DNA from: Veillonella intestinalis
Lineage (GTDB): Bacteria > Bacillota > Negativicutes > Veillonellales > Veillonellaceae
Assembly: GCF_943193155.1 (NCBI RefSeq)
Contig: NZ_CALPDB010000003.1
Coordinates: 1-64,000, forward strand
Reading direction: 5' to 3'
DNA length: 64,000 bases
A program made the translations under genes and the position numbers. This document shows positions 8,829 through 17,981 of this stretch, piece by piece; within the stretch, counting starts at the first letter, position 1, and every line of letters starts with the position of its first letter. The notes under the pieces are model-generated. The model was not told the origin of the DNA, did not search any database, and was given only the letters and a program-made list of their open reading frames with translations.

Positions 8829-10517
8829 ATGAAAGGACTTTTAAAATTTATTACTTGTGGCAGTGTAGATGATGGTAAATCTACTTTAATTGGCCACATT
8901 TTATATGATGCTAAATTATTATATGCGGATCAGGCTAAAGCACTTGAATTAGAAAGTAAAGTAGGCAGTCGTGGTGGTGCCATTGATTATTCATTACTAT
9001 TAGATGGGTTGATGGCTGAACGTGAACAAGGGATTACCATTGATGTAGCATATCGTTATTTTACGACGGATAATCGTAGTTTCATTGTAGCAGACACACC
9101 TGGTCATGAAGAATATACGCGTAATATGGCTGTAGGAGCATCTTTTGCTGACTTGGCGATTATTTTGGTGGATGCTTCACAAGGTATTTTAGTGCAGACC
9201 CGTCGTCATGCTCGTATTTGTGCTCTTATGGGCATTGAGTCATTTGTGTTTGCTGTGAATAAAATGGATTTAGTAGGCTATAAAGAAGACGTATTCCGTC
9301 AGATTGAAGCGGATATTGCAAACCTTGCTAAGGAAGTGGGCCTTACTAATGTACAGGTAATTCCTGTATCAGCGACCGAAGGCGACAATATTACGACCAA
9401 AGCGACAACTATGCCTTGGTATGAAGGGCCCGCTTTGTTACCCTATTTAGAAACTGTAGATGCGTCTGGTACGGCTGAAGATGGTTTTTATATGCCAGTA
9501 CAGCGGGTATGTCGTCCTAATCATACTTTCCGTGGTTTTCAGGGGCAAGTAGAAGCAGGTCAGGTCGCAGTAGGTGATACCTTAACAGTATTACCTAGTG
9601 GTGAAAGTGCTAAGGTTGAATCTTTGTTAGTTGGTTTTAATACGGTGCAAGCGGCCCAGCTAGGCCAACCTTTAACGGTGCAACTAGACCGTGAAATTGA
9701 TGTTTCACGGGGCAGTGTGTTGGTTAAACAAACAGGAATTGGTACGGCGCAGACTGCCAGTGTAAAATTACTTTGGATGGACGATGAACCCTTAGAAGTG
9801 GGGAATGAATATCTGGTTAGTTTAGGCACTAAGCAAGTAGCCGCCACGGTCACAGACATTCAGTATCAAATTGATGTAAATAGTGGCGAGCATCTACCAG
9901 TTGCTGAACTTGGAAAAAATAGTATAGCCCTTTGCACCTTGCACTTCCAGACACCTGTAGTTATGGATGAATTCCGTCATCATAAAACACTAGGTGAATT
10001 GATCTTAATCAATCGTGTTAGCAATATGACATCTGCTTGTGGCGTTATTGAAGCAGTAGGCACAGTAGCTGAGCAGCATACTTTTGAAGGTAATGGTTTG
10101 CATGCTCGTGGTGATGTATTTGATGAGTTTTATTATAATGTGGAAGGTCTAAAAGTAGATAAAATTCGACCAACTCGAACGACGTTCCAAATTGGTGATG
10201 CGTTACCGATTACAGGGGCGAGCTATAGTTATCCAGCTAATTTTGATATTTTAGTAGTTCGTGATAAAGTGGCTATTCTAGTTCGTGACGGTCAATTCAT
10301 GGATATTGTGGATTTAGCGTCATATGTGTATAGCGATGTACCTGTAGTAAATGGACGTGGCTTTGCAATACAGATTAATAGTGCCGATGAGGTAGCGCAG
10401 TTTATAGCTGAATCTGCTGATGATAGTTTGCAACGTGATGGCTCCTGGCATGATAGATGGCTTCGTTTTGAAACATATCGTAAAATTATTTTCCATGATT
10501 CCTTTTGGTCTATTTAA
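8829..10517 (+). CDS. cysN: Sulfate adenylyltransferase subunit 1 CysN, with C-terminal extension
   Basis: A GTPase of the elongation-factor superfamily that couples GTP hydrolysis to APS synthesis by CysD. G1 is GSVDDGKST (residues 11-19), G3 DTPGHEEYTRN and G4 NKMD. EF-Tu-like domains II and III follow to about residue 412. The protein is 562 residues, roughly 90 longer than E. coli CysN. The last ~150 residues hold no Walker A motif, so this is not the APS kinase domain of CysNC fusions; its role is unknown to me. Last gene of the operon, followed by a terminator. Confidence 0.93.
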   Translation: MKGLLKFITCGSVDDGKSTLIGHILYDAKLLYADQAKALELESKVGSRGGAIDYSLLLDGLMAEREQGITIDVAYRYFTTDNRSFIVADTPGHEEYTRNMAVGASFADLAIILVDASQGILVQTRRHARICALMGIESFVFAVNKMDLVGYKEDVFRQIEADIANLAKEVGLTNVQVIPVSATEGDNITTKATTMPWYEGPALLPYLETVDASGTAEDGFYMPVQRVCRPNHTFRGFQGQVEAGQVAVGDTLTVLPSGESAKVESLLVGFNTVQAAQLGQPLTVQLDREIDVSRGSVLVKQTGIGTAQTASVKLLWMDDEPLEVGNEYLVSLGTKQVAATVTDIQYQIDVNSGEHLPVAELGKNSIALCTLHFQTPVVMDEFRHHKTLGELILINRVSNMTSACGVIEAVGTVAEQHTFEGNGLHARGDVFDEFYYNVEGLKVDKIRPTRTTFQIGDALPITGASYSYPANFDILVVRDKVAILVRDGQFMDIVDLASYVYSDVPVVNGRGFAIQINSADEVAQFIAESADDSLQRDGSWHDRWLRFETYRKIIFHDSFWSI

Positions 10518-10534
10518 AAAATTCATACTAATAC

Positions 10535-10573
10535 AAGCGGTTGTATTTCTTTTTGAGGTACAACCGCTTTTGT
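10535..10573 (+). terminator. Terminator after cysN
   Basis: An 11-bp stem (10535-10545 with 10559-10569) is followed by TTTTG. It closes the sulfate operon 18 bases after the cysN stop. Confidence 0.85.
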
Positions 10574-10768
10574 ATTGCCTGTTTTTAGTGCATTTGAATA
10601 ATATAGAATATATTTAGCTATGCAAAAGAGGTATTTTAAAAATGACATTAGAATATATATAATAGAAAGCACGAAGGATAATATCTAAAATTATCAATAT
10701 ATTCTATAGACTTTTTTAGGGATTTATTTTGTATTTTTAATACAGTATATTATACAAGGAGAAACAGC

Positions 10769-12049
10769 ATGGAACGATTTGAAGCAATTGTTGTAGGTGG
10801 CGGCTTAGCAGGGGCAGCAGCGGCTTATCGTATGGCTAAAGCAGGTGTGAAGGTGCTCTTAGTAGAACGAGGGAGTTATGGGGGCGCTAAGAATATGACA
10901 GGTGGTCGTATTTATACACATTCGTTAGAAGCACTTATTCCTAATTTCCGTGAAACAGCACCGCTTGAACGGAAGGTGACTAAAGAACGGATTTCTATTC
11001 TTGAAGGCGGTAAAGCAACCACCGTTGAGTATGAAGCAACACCAGCTAAACCAGAGGACGAATCCTATGTTGTATTGCGGAGTGTATTTGATAAGTGGTT
11101 AGTGGATCAAGCGGCAGCTGCTGGTGCCGTTGTAGTTAATCGTATCCAAGTAGATGAATTGCTCAAAGAAGGGGATACCGTAGTAGGTATTCGTTGTGGC
11201 AAAGATACGATGTTAGCCGATGTAGTTGTATTGGCTGATGGGGTGAATTCGTTACTAGCTGAACGGGCTGGTTTACGTGCGCCAGTGACAGCAGCTGAAG
11301 TAGCAGTAGGGGCTAAGGAAGTATATACCTTTAATAAAGGTGTGTTAGAGGAACGACTTGGCTTGGATGGTAACGATGGCTTAGCGTGGCTCTGCATGGG
11401 GGATATAACTCATGGTTTAATGGGCGGTGGCTTTTTATACACTAATAAAAACAGCCTTTCGCTAGGTGTTGTTGTCGGTCTAGAGCATATTGGTGAAGCG
11501 GATGCTACTATCGAAGACATGATGAATGAATTTATGAGCTATGGACCGATTGCTCGTTTATTAAAAGGTGGTAAATTAGTAGAACGCAGTGGCCACATGG
11601 TGCCAGAAGCGGGCTATAAAGCAGTGACAACACTTAGTGGCAACGGGTTTATTATCGTCGGTGATGCGGCTGGCTTCTGTATTAATATGGGCTATACCGT
11701 GCGTGGTATGGATTTTGCCATTGCTTCTGGTATGTATGCGGGCGATGCTATTATTAAAGCCAAGAAATTACAAGACTTTTCAGCGGGTGCCTTACGTTAT
11801 TATGATATTTTAATAGAAGATAGCTTTATTGGTAAGGATTTAAAAACGTATCGCCACTTCCCTGAATTCTTAAATAATCCTCGCATTTTCCAAAAATATC
11901 CATCCATGGTAAATGGTATTATGGAAGATGTGTTTACTGTAAATGGTAATGGAGCAAAACCATTAGTTCCTAAATTATTGAAACGAGCCACTGGTGTGGG
12001 CCTTGTAAATCTAGCTATGGATGCGCTTAAAGGAGGGCGTGCCTTATGA
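10769..12049 (+). CDS. fixC: FixC-type electron transfer flavoprotein-quinone oxidoreductase
   Basis: A 426-residue flavoprotein. The N-terminal FAD fold begins EAIVVGGGLAGAAAAYRMAK (residues 5-24), and a second FAD motif, GFIIVGDAAGFCINMG, is near residue 292. It is the size of FixC, not of full ETF-QO, because the ferredoxin domain is a separate gene (fixX) that overlaps it by 4 bases. In FixABCX the FixC subunit passes electrons from the EtfAB-like pair towards quinone. AAGGAGAAA precedes the ATG. Confidence 0.92.
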   Translation: MERFEAIVVGGGLAGAAAAYRMAKAGVKVLLVERGSYGGAKNMTGGRIYTHSLEALIPNFRETAPLERKVTKERISILEGGKATTVEYEATPAKPEDESYVVLRSVFDKWLVDQAAAAGAVVVNRIQVDELLKEGDTVVGIRCGKDTMLADVVVLADGVNSLLAERAGLRAPVTAAEVAVGAKEVYTFNKGVLEERLGLDGNDGLAWLCMGDITHGLMGGGFLYTNKNSLSLGVVVGLEHIGEADATIEDMMNEFMSYGPIARLLKGGKLVERSGHMVPEAGYKAVTTLSGNGFIIVGDAAGFCINMGYTVRGMDFAIASGMYAGDAIIKAKKLQDFSAGALRYYDILIEDSFIGKDLKTYRHFPEFLNNPRIFQKYPSMVNGIMEDVFTVNGNGAKPLVPKLLKRATGVGLVNLAMDALKGGRAL

Positions 12050-12327
12050 TGAATTTAGAAGAAAAATTAGGTGTTAATAAATATTATGTAAATGAAGGAC
12101 ATCCTCATATTGAAATCATCCATGACTACCCTGATATGAAGGAAAAAATGAAACTTGTCAATGCTTGTCCAGCTGGTTTGTACACACTTAATGAAGATGG
12201 TACCTTAGCTTTTGATTATGCAGGTTGTGTAGAATGTGGTACTTGCCGTGTATTGTGTGGTAACACTATCGTGACAAAATGGGAATATCCAGATGACACG
12301 AAGGGTGTAGAATTTCGTCAAGGTTAA
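12046..12327 (+). CDS. fixX: FixX ferredoxin-like protein
   Basis: A 93-residue iron-sulfur protein. Cysteines in NACPAGLY (about residue 39) and CVECGTCRVLCG (about residues 64-75) fit the single 4Fe-4S cluster of FixX. It is the electron exit unit associated with FixC. The start overlaps the fixC stop (ATGATG), indicating translational coupling, and fixA follows 14 bases later. Confidence 0.92.
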   Translation: MMNLEEKLGVNKYYVNEGHPHIEIIHDYPDMKEKMKLVNACPAGLYTLNEDGTLAFDYAGCVECGTCRVLCGNTIVTKWEYPDDTKGVEFRQG

Positions 12328-12341
12328 TAGGGAGGACCATT

Positions 12342-13142
12342 ATGGAATTACTCGTATGTATTAAGCAAGTGCCTGATACGTCTGAAATAAAATTAGACCC
12401 TGAAACGAATACATTGATTCGTACAGGCTTACCAAGTATTGTCAATCCTTTTGATATGAATGCCTTAGAGGCCGCATTGAAGGTAAAAGACACCTATCCT
12501 GGGACTCGTGTGTCTGTCATTACTATGGGGCCACCACAAGCGACGATTGCCTTGAAAGAGTGTATTTCTATGGGCGCTGATGAGGCGTATTTAATTACAG
12601 ATAGGGCCTTTGCTGGGGCTGATACATTGGCCACTAGCTATACGATTGCACGGGCTATTGCTAAAGTGCAGGACGACCAGGGCAAGCCGTTTGACATTAT
12701 TTTCTGTGGCAAACAAGCCATTGATGGTGATACAGCACAAGTAGGGCCACAAATTGCGGAAGAATTAGGTATTCCACAAGTAACCTATGTCTGCAATATT
12801 GAAGTAAATGATGGTATTGTACGGACACAGCGCGAACATGAAGAAGGTTTTGAAGTATTAGATACACCAGTGCCTATGTTGATGACAGCAGTTAAAACGT
12901 TGAATGAACCAAGATATCCAACTTTACATCACTCTATTCGAGCTACTCAGTATGAAGTAAAGTTGATTACGGCTAATGACATGGAAACAGATCCTAAGAG
13001 ATTAGGCTTACAAGGCTCGCCAACGCGTGTTCGCAAGGTGTATAGTCCACCAATGCGTTCAGCTGGCACAATGCTTACGGGCCCTGTTCAGGAGTCTGTA
13101 GAAACGATTTTAGGCGTTTTAAAACAAAAGGAACTTATCTGA
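12342..13142 (+). CDS. fixA: FixA, electron transfer flavoprotein beta-type subunit
   Basis: A 266-residue EtfB/FixA-family protein, beginning MELLVCIKQVPDTSEIKLDP and carrying GKQAIDGDTAQVGPQIAEEL (about residues 125-144), a family signature that contacts the bifurcating flavin. It forms a heterodimer with FixB. Bifurcating members oxidise NADH and send electrons to both ferredoxin and quinone; this is inferred here from the full four-gene set. AGGGAGG precedes the ATG. Confidence 0.92.
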   Translation: MELLVCIKQVPDTSEIKLDPETNTLIRTGLPSIVNPFDMNALEAALKVKDTYPGTRVSVITMGPPQATIALKECISMGADEAYLITDRAFAGADTLATSYTIARAIAKVQDDQGKPFDIIFCGKQAIDGDTAQVGPQIAEELGIPQVTYVCNIEVNDGIVRTQREHEEGFEVLDTPVPMLMTAVKTLNEPRYPTLHHSIRATQYEVKLITANDMETDPKRLGLQGSPTRVRKVYSPPMRSAGTMLTGPVQESVETILGVLKQKELI

Positions 13143-13162
13143 TAGCATAAGGAGGTATTACG

Positions 13163-14164
13163 GTGTTTGAAGAATATACAGGTGTTTATGTGATTGCCGA
13201 CTGCTTTGATGGGCAGGTGCGCAAAGTAACCTATGAATTAATTGGTCAGGCCCGCCTTATTGCTGATCAGCTTAATGAAGAAGTACATACTTTGATTTTA
13301 GGCGCGCAAGTTGCTTCGCAAGCACAAAGTTTAATTGAATATGGTTCCGACCATGTACATGTATTTGAGCATCCTTTATTAGCTCGCTACTCTACGGACG
13401 GCTATACAAAGGTTATTACAGACTTTTTTGGTCAAAATAAACCAAATGTTATTTTAATTGGCGCTACGAATGATGGCCGTGATTTGGCGCCTCGTATTTC
13501 AGGGCGTATGAAAAATGGCGTTGTGGCGGATTGTACAATCTTGACTGTAAGTCAATCTGACGGGCTTGTAGAATGGACACGACCTGCTTTGGGTGGTAAT
13601 ATTTTAGCAGAAATTATATGCCCAGAACATCGTCCACAAATGGGCTCTGTAAGACCTAATGTATTTAAAATGCCAGATCGCATAGAAGGGCGCGCTGGTC
13701 AGATTCATCAAGAAGTAGTAAACCTTACCGACAACGATATTCGTAATCGTTTTGTAGAAATGATTAAAGTGGATATGAATGATGTGAATATTGAAGAAGC
13801 TGAAATTATTGTAGCTGGTGGACGCGGTATGGGTTCCCCTGCGAACTTCAAAGTTTTGGAAGAATTGGCTGATGTATTAGGCGGTGTATTAGGGGTAACA
13901 CGCCCTATCGTTGAAAAGGGTTGGTATCCACTAAGTCGTCAAATTGGCCAAACTGGTAAAACAATTGCGCCTAAGTTGTATTTAGCATTTGGGATTTCTG
14001 GAGCTATACAGCATACGGCGGGGATTACTGGTTCTGAAACGATTGTAGCGATTAATACAGATTCTGAAGCGGCTATTTTCAAAGTGTGTGACTATGGTAT
14101 CGTAGGCGATGCTGTAGAAGTTGCTAAGGAAATGATAGCAAAGTTTAAGTCCGCCAAGGGCTAA
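13163..14164 (+). CDS. fixB: FixB, electron transfer flavoprotein alpha-type subunit
   Basis: A 333-residue EtfA/FixB protein. The C-terminal FAD-binding domain is clear: SRQIGQTGKTIAPKLYLAFG, then SGAIQH and AINTDSEAAIF. It starts with GTG at 13163 behind AAGGAGG. It ends the fixCXAB operon, an order different from the classical rhizobial fixABCX. A terminator with an unusual conserved tip follows within 20 bases. Confidence 0.92.
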   Translation: MFEEYTGVYVIADCFDGQVRKVTYELIGQARLIADQLNEEVHTLILGAQVASQAQSLIEYGSDHVHVFEHPLLARYSTDGYTKVITDFFGQNKPNVILIGATNDGRDLAPRISGRMKNGVVADCTILTVSQSDGLVEWTRPALGGNILAEIICPEHRPQMGSVRPNVFKMPDRIEGRAGQIHQEVVNLTDNDIRNRFVEMIKVDMNDVNIEEAEIIVAGGRGMGSPANFKVLEELADVLGGVLGVTRPIVEKGWYPLSRQIGQTGKTIAPKLYLAFGISGAIQHTAGITGSETIVAINTDSEAAIFKVCDYGIVGDAVEVAKEMIAKFKSAKG

Positions 14165-14182
14165 ATTATAAGTGGATAGATA

Positions 14183-14256
14183 GAAAGTGCCATAGGCCCG
14201 AGAAACCTACGAGTCAAGCTCTGAAGGTATTCTCTTAGCCTATGGCACTTTCTTTT
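14183..14256 (+). terminator. Terminator after fixB carrying a conserved apical element
   Basis: A 15-bp perfect outer stem (14183-14197 with 14238-14252) is followed by TTTT. The apex holds a 23-nt sequence (14206-14228, starting CCTACGAGTCAA) that folds on itself (GAG/CTC, ACCT/AGGT). The exact reverse complement of this 23-mer occurs at 35019-35041 in another terminator whose outer stem is unrelated. Confidence 0.8.
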
Positions 14257-14304
14257 GCTGTTATATAATTTAGCGACTTGACGGAGCTTAAGGGGGGAAG
14301 GAGT

Positions 14305-14342
14305 GAGTCAATCTCTGAAGTATTCTCTTAGCTTCTGGCACT
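14305..14342 (+). repeat. Degenerate copy of the terminator's right half
   Basis: These 38 bases match 14211-14249 with four differences (a gap and substitutions), covering the 23-mer's 3' part and the right stem arm. No matching left arm is present, so the copy cannot form the long hairpin. It looks like a partial duplication. Nothing else is evident between 14257 and 14504 apart from AT-rich promoter-like sequence. Confidence 0.75.
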
Positions 14343-14504
14343 ATTATCAACTTTAGAATTTTGTATGATTTATAAGATTATATAAGTATGATAAAATAAA
14401 ATAAAAATAATCTTTTTTTGATTGCTGACGTAATGAATAGACTATGATTTTATGATGTATAACTTGATGAATATAATAAGAAATAGTGAGAGAGGTATGT
14501 TAGA

Positions 14505-15863
14505 ATGTCTCAGTGGAATAAATTTTTTAATTTAAGAATTGATAGTGCCTCTTATGAAGAGATTAATGAGAGAGTTACTTCTGACTCTATGTTAAAAGGT
14601 GGAAATTCAATTATTTTGGTAATGGCCATTTTAACAGCATCTATAGGGCTTAATATGAATAGTACTGCTGTGGTTATTGGTGCTATGTTGATGTCGCCTT
14701 TAATGGGGGCTTTAGTAGCTATTGGATTTGGTATGGCTACATATGATACTAAATTTATTAAAAGTTCAATGATAAAGTTGAGTTTTCAGATTTTTGTATC
14801 TCTTGTTACCTCAATGATTTATTTTACATTATCACCGATTAGTAATGCATCTTCGGAAATTCTTACTCGTACGGCACCAACTGCATGGGATGTATTGATT
14901 GCTCTTAGTGGTGGGCTTGCAGGTGCTATTGGTAATACTAGGCAAGAAAAGAGCAATGTTATTCCTGGGGTGGCTATTGCGACTGCATTGATGCCGCCTT
15001 TGTGTACGGCTGGATATGGTTTAAGTAGTGGAGTTTATTCTTATTTTTTAGGGGCAATGTATTTATTTTTTATAAATAGCTTTTTTATTATATTATCAGC
15101 TTTTATTATATTTAAATTACTTCGTGTACCTCCTAAAAAATATGCAGAAGATAGTCATAAAAACTATCAAAAGGGAATCTTAGTTTTGTTAGGAATCTTG
15201 ATTACTGTTCCCAGTATTTATATGGCGTATTTGACTGTGGACAAGACTATAAGAGATGATCAAATTCAGACGTTTTTAGCTACAGAGCTTAACATGGTAC
15301 ATACAAGTATCGTATCTTATGCTTATGAGGATCATGTATTAACTTTAGATTTAATAGGTAGACCTTTAACAGAGGGACAAATTAATCGATTGGAAGAATC
15401 AATGCAGACTTTTAATCGTTTAAAGGGGACGAAACTAAAAGTGGTACAAGGATATAATGCGCAGTTAGATTCTTCAGAAGTTCAACAAATTATAAATAAA
15501 AGTATGGCTAATATGATGGCTAAAGAAAAAGGAAAATCCTATAAAGAGTTAGCAAATACATATTATCCAGCATATCAGAGAAGTGAAAATAATCAAGAGC
15601 AAATACGTTTGCTAAATAATGAATTGCCTATTTTGTTCCCTGAAATAAAATTAGTTAAACTTTCACCTATTATTTCAGTTGATGATGATGGCAAAGTGAT
15701 TTATAGTGGGGTATTAGTGACTCTTATTGTTAGGGATCCATTAACCACTGATGATGTAAAAAAAATTCAACGATGGATAGTTGAGCAAGTAGGTGATGAG
15801 GTGTCTTTAATTGTTCAATTAGAAGAACAACCAAGTCAGTTTTATGGAAATGGGATTAAGTAA
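14505..15863 (+). CDS. DUF389 family membrane protein
   Basis: A 452-residue protein. Residues about 30-215 form several membrane segments, with the DUF389 hallmarks NSTAVVIGAMLMSPLMGALVAIG and GVAIATALMPPLCTAGYG. The C-terminal half is soluble. The family is widespread in bacteria, but its function is unknown to me. AGAGAGG lies upstream of the ATG. It stands alone, with a tRNA gene on the other strand downstream. Confidence 0.85.
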   Translation: MSQWNKFFNLRIDSASYEEINERVTSDSMLKGGNSIILVMAILTASIGLNMNSTAVVIGAMLMSPLMGALVAIGFGMATYDTKFIKSSMIKLSFQIFVSLVTSMIYFTLSPISNASSEILTRTAPTAWDVLIALSGGLAGAIGNTRQEKSNVIPGVAIATALMPPLCTAGYGLSSGVYSYFLGAMYLFFINSFFIILSAFIIFKLLRVPPKKYAEDSHKNYQKGILVLLGILITVPSIYMAYLTVDKTIRDDQIQTFLATELNMVHTSIVSYAYEDHVLTLDLIGRPLTEGQINRLEESMQTFNRLKGTKLKVVQGYNAQLDSSEVQQIINKSMANMMAKEKGKSYKELANTYYPAYQRSENNQEQIRLLNNELPILFPEIKLVKLSPIISVDDDGKVIYSGVLVTLIVRDPLTTDDVKKIQRWIVEQVGDEVSLIVQLEEQPSQFYGNGIK

Positions 15864-16088
15864 TGTATTATTGCGTAATATATGGAAAACTCTTGAGATG
15901 GAAATAGTTTTATTGAAGAATACAGTAAAATCAAGGGTTTGTAACAAGGCGGAAATAGAAAATAGCCCATCTTGAATATCTAGTTATAATTCAAAAACAA
16001 GACGGAAATTAGACGGAAAACATTGAATATTTAAGGATATTTCACCCTTAATTGAGAACGAAAAATGTCTAAAAAAGGATATAAAAAG
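15864..16088. other. Intergenic stretch, nothing recognised
   Basis: Between DUF389 and the tRNA-Ser terminator lie about 225 AT-rich bases with near-repeats of AAGACGGAAAT/AAGGCGGAAAT (about 15945-16020). I see no gene. The site next to a tRNA 3' end would suit an integrative element, but no integrase fragment can be read. Confidence 0.4.
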
Positions 16089-16126
16089 ACCCCTACTTTC
16101 TAGGTGTTTCCTAGTTTTGTAGGGGT
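16089..16126 (-). terminator. Terminator of tRNA-Ser
   Basis: Stem ACCCCTAC/GTAGGGGT (16089-16096 with 16119-16126) with an inner CTAGG/CCTAG helix. It has A-runs on the left and TTTT on the right. On the minus strand it follows tRNA-Ser and ends in TCTTTTTAT. Confidence 0.8.
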
Positions 16127-16169
16127 TTTGAATACTCTTGGCAATTATCAGACAAAAGTATAAAAGTTT

Positions 16170-16260
16170 TGGCGGAGGATTAGGGATTCGAACCCTAGCG
16201 ACGGTAACCCGCCCTAACGATTTAGCAAACCGTCCTCTTCAGCCTCTTGAGTAATCCTCC
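16170..16260 (-). tRNA. tRNA-Ser (anticodon GCU)
   Basis: The minus strand reads GGAGGAT at the 5' end and ATCCTCC plus G and encoded CCA at the 3' end. The anticodon loop is TTGCTAA inside a 5-bp stem, giving GCU (plus-strand 16224-16226). A long variable arm and GGTTCGAATCC T-loop fit a class II serine tRNA. Length is 91 nt including CCA. Confidence 0.96.
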
Positions 16261-16387
16261 AAATCTAATTACTAAAATATCATATCATTTGAATTAGTAT
16301 TTTGTCAAGATTATGTCCACATTAATTCTTTGAAATATCATAGTCCAATAATACAAGCAAACTTTGATGTTACCTAGATGATTTGTG

Positions 16388-16396
16388 TGCTATAAT
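16388..16396 (+). promoter_or_regulatory. Extended -10 element upstream of the DUF554 gene
   Basis: TGCTATAAT is a perfect extended -10 motif, about 60 bases before the ATG. No good -35 is visible, which is common with extended -10 promoters. Confidence 0.5.
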
Positions 16397-16455
16397 CAAT
16401 AATTAAATACTTATAAAAGTATTTGGTGTATATTTTATGAAAAAGGAGAGATTAT

Positions 16456-17166
16456 ATGCCTGGAGTAGGTACATTGCTTAACATGTTAATCATTGTAGTC
16501 GGGGGGCTCATTGGATTAACGGCACGTAATTATTTGAATCAGCGCTTGCTTGAAACGTTAATGGCAGCGATGAGCGCTTGCATTTTATTTATTGGTTTTG
16601 TTGGCGCTACAAAGGAGTCTTTAGTTTTTGTTAATGGGGAGTTAGTAGTAACTAATATTATGATGCTAGTTATTACATTCATTATTGGTACTGTCATTGG
16701 TGAAATTTTAGATTTAGATAAAAAATTAGAACAATTCGGTGCATGGTTAAAGATTAAAAGTAAAAACGAAGGTGAAGGGGGCTTTATAGAGGCTTTTTTA
16801 ACAGCTTCTTTTACTGTATGCATTGGGGCTATGGCTATTATAGGCTCTATTAAAGATGCCTCTGGTGATCCTACTATTTTATTGGCAAAAGCTATGATGG
16901 ATGGGATTGTAGTTATGATTATGACAACCACATTGGGGAAAGGTTGTATTTATTCGGCCGTACCAGTCGGTATCGTGCAAGGGGTGGTTACATTACTGGC
17001 GTTTTTCATAACACCGTGGTTGACAGAACAGGCTCTTAGTAATATTTCGTTTACTGGTTCTATTATGATTTTCTTGGTAGGGGTTAATTTACTATGGGAT
17101 AAACGAATTCGTATTGCTAATATGTTGCCTACGTTAGTAGTGGCTGCCTTGTGGGCGTGGCTTTAG
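16456..17166 (+). CDS. DUF554 family membrane protein
   Basis: A 236-residue protein with about seven hydrophobic segments. The opening PGVGTLLNMLIIVVGGLIGL and the central FTVCIGAMAIIGSIKDASGD are typical of the DUF554 family (YqgA/YdfK-like). Transport activity has been suggested for such proteins but is not shown by the sequence. AAAGGAGA precedes the ATG, and a terminator follows 24 bases after the stop. Confidence 0.87.
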   Translation: MPGVGTLLNMLIIVVGGLIGLTARNYLNQRLLETLMAAMSACILFIGFVGATKESLVFVNGELVVTNIMMLVITFIIGTVIGEILDLDKKLEQFGAWLKIKSKNEGEGGFIEAFLTASFTVCIGAMAIIGSIKDASGDPTILLAKAMMDGIVVMIMTTTLGKGCIYSAVPVGIVQGVVTLLAFFITPWLTEQALSNISFTGSIMIFLVGVNLLWDKRIRIANMLPTLVVAALWAWL

Positions 17167-17190
17167 TAAGATATAATTATAAAATAAAAA

Positions 17191-17214
17191 ACACCGTTTA
17201 AGCGGTGTTTTTTT
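17191..17214. terminator. Terminator between DUF554 and folT-like gene
   Basis: Stem ACACCG/CGGTGT with a 6-nt loop, A5 to the left and T6 to the right. It can serve both convergent genes. Confidence 0.85.
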
Positions 17215-17262
17215 ATTTGTAGTATTTTTTATTTATAGTGTTTTAATTTTAGAAATAGAGAA

Positions 17263-17817
17263 TTATGTATTCGGTGTTGCTTCCTTTGGGGTAGTCGTTA
17301 ATTTTGAAGGATTCAGAGCAGGGATAATACGGCCTAGTGTTTTATATACGGCAAAAAATAGAACAATTTCAATAGGATAGCAAATGATATTTTTGATTAA
17401 ACGGCCCATAAAAATAGCAGAAGCCGCCTTTTGATAAAAAATCACGAGCCATAAGGTGTTAAGGCCTAAGTGAATTACTATAGTAATAATGAGGAATGGT
17501 ATGGCTACACGTTTTAAAGTAATCGGCTTCTTATATAAGAAGTGACCAAAGGTATAGCCTACGAGGAATTCAGACAGCATAAAGCCGGGGAAAAATACGC
17601 CTTGACCAAAAAGTAGCATGCCTATGAAACAAGCAATGGCGGCCATAATACCAGCACGAAGAGGGCCGTGCATAACAGCAAAAATAGCGGTAGAAAGGAA
17701 CCCAAAGGTGATATGGATAAAGGTAGTGTGGATAGCAAAGACATAAGATAATAGCACAGTGAGTGCAATAAAGAGACTTGTTTGGGTAATTAAAGAAATA
17801 GACGATGTTTGTTTCAT
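17263..17817 (-). CDS. folT: ECF transporter S component, folate family
   Basis: A 184-residue integral membrane protein with five to six hydrophobic segments. HITFGFLSTAIFAVMHGPLRAGIMAA, near residues 35-60, resembles folate-family ECF substrate-binding (S) components. Such subunits bind the vitamin and borrow a shared energizing module (EcfA, EcfA', EcfT) encoded elsewhere; none is in the window. Substrate assignment rests on family resemblance only. It lies 164 bases downstream of cfa on the same strand, with no riboswitch I can recognise between them. Confidence 0.72.
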   Translation of the reverse strand: MKQTSSISLITQTSLFIALTVLLSYVFAIHTTFIHITFGFLSTAIFAVMHGPLRAGIMAAIACFIGMLLFGQGVFFPGFMLSEFLVGYTFGHFLYKKPITLKRVAIPFLIITIVIHLGLNTLWLVIFYQKAASAIFMGRLIKNIICYPIEIVLFFAVYKTLGRIIPALNPSKLTTTPKEATPNT

Positions 17818-17981
17818 GCGATCCTCGTTAATTAGAAAAATAATAAATAGAGTTTTCTTAGATTTGATTATTGAATTATACCTTTCTATTATATAGGGTG
17901 ATTGAGGCTGTTAGCAAGCTAGTAGCATGAGTATTTATAATGGATATTTAAAGAATTTGAAGAATTTGAAGTCTAAACTTT

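Noticed and set aside
10066-10517. APS kinase domain fused to CysN
   Set aside because: The extension has no P-loop and does not resemble CysC.
15864-16260. Attachment site or island boundary at tRNA-Ser
   Set aside because: No integrase, no direct repeat of the tRNA 3' end and no foreign-looking genes on either side.
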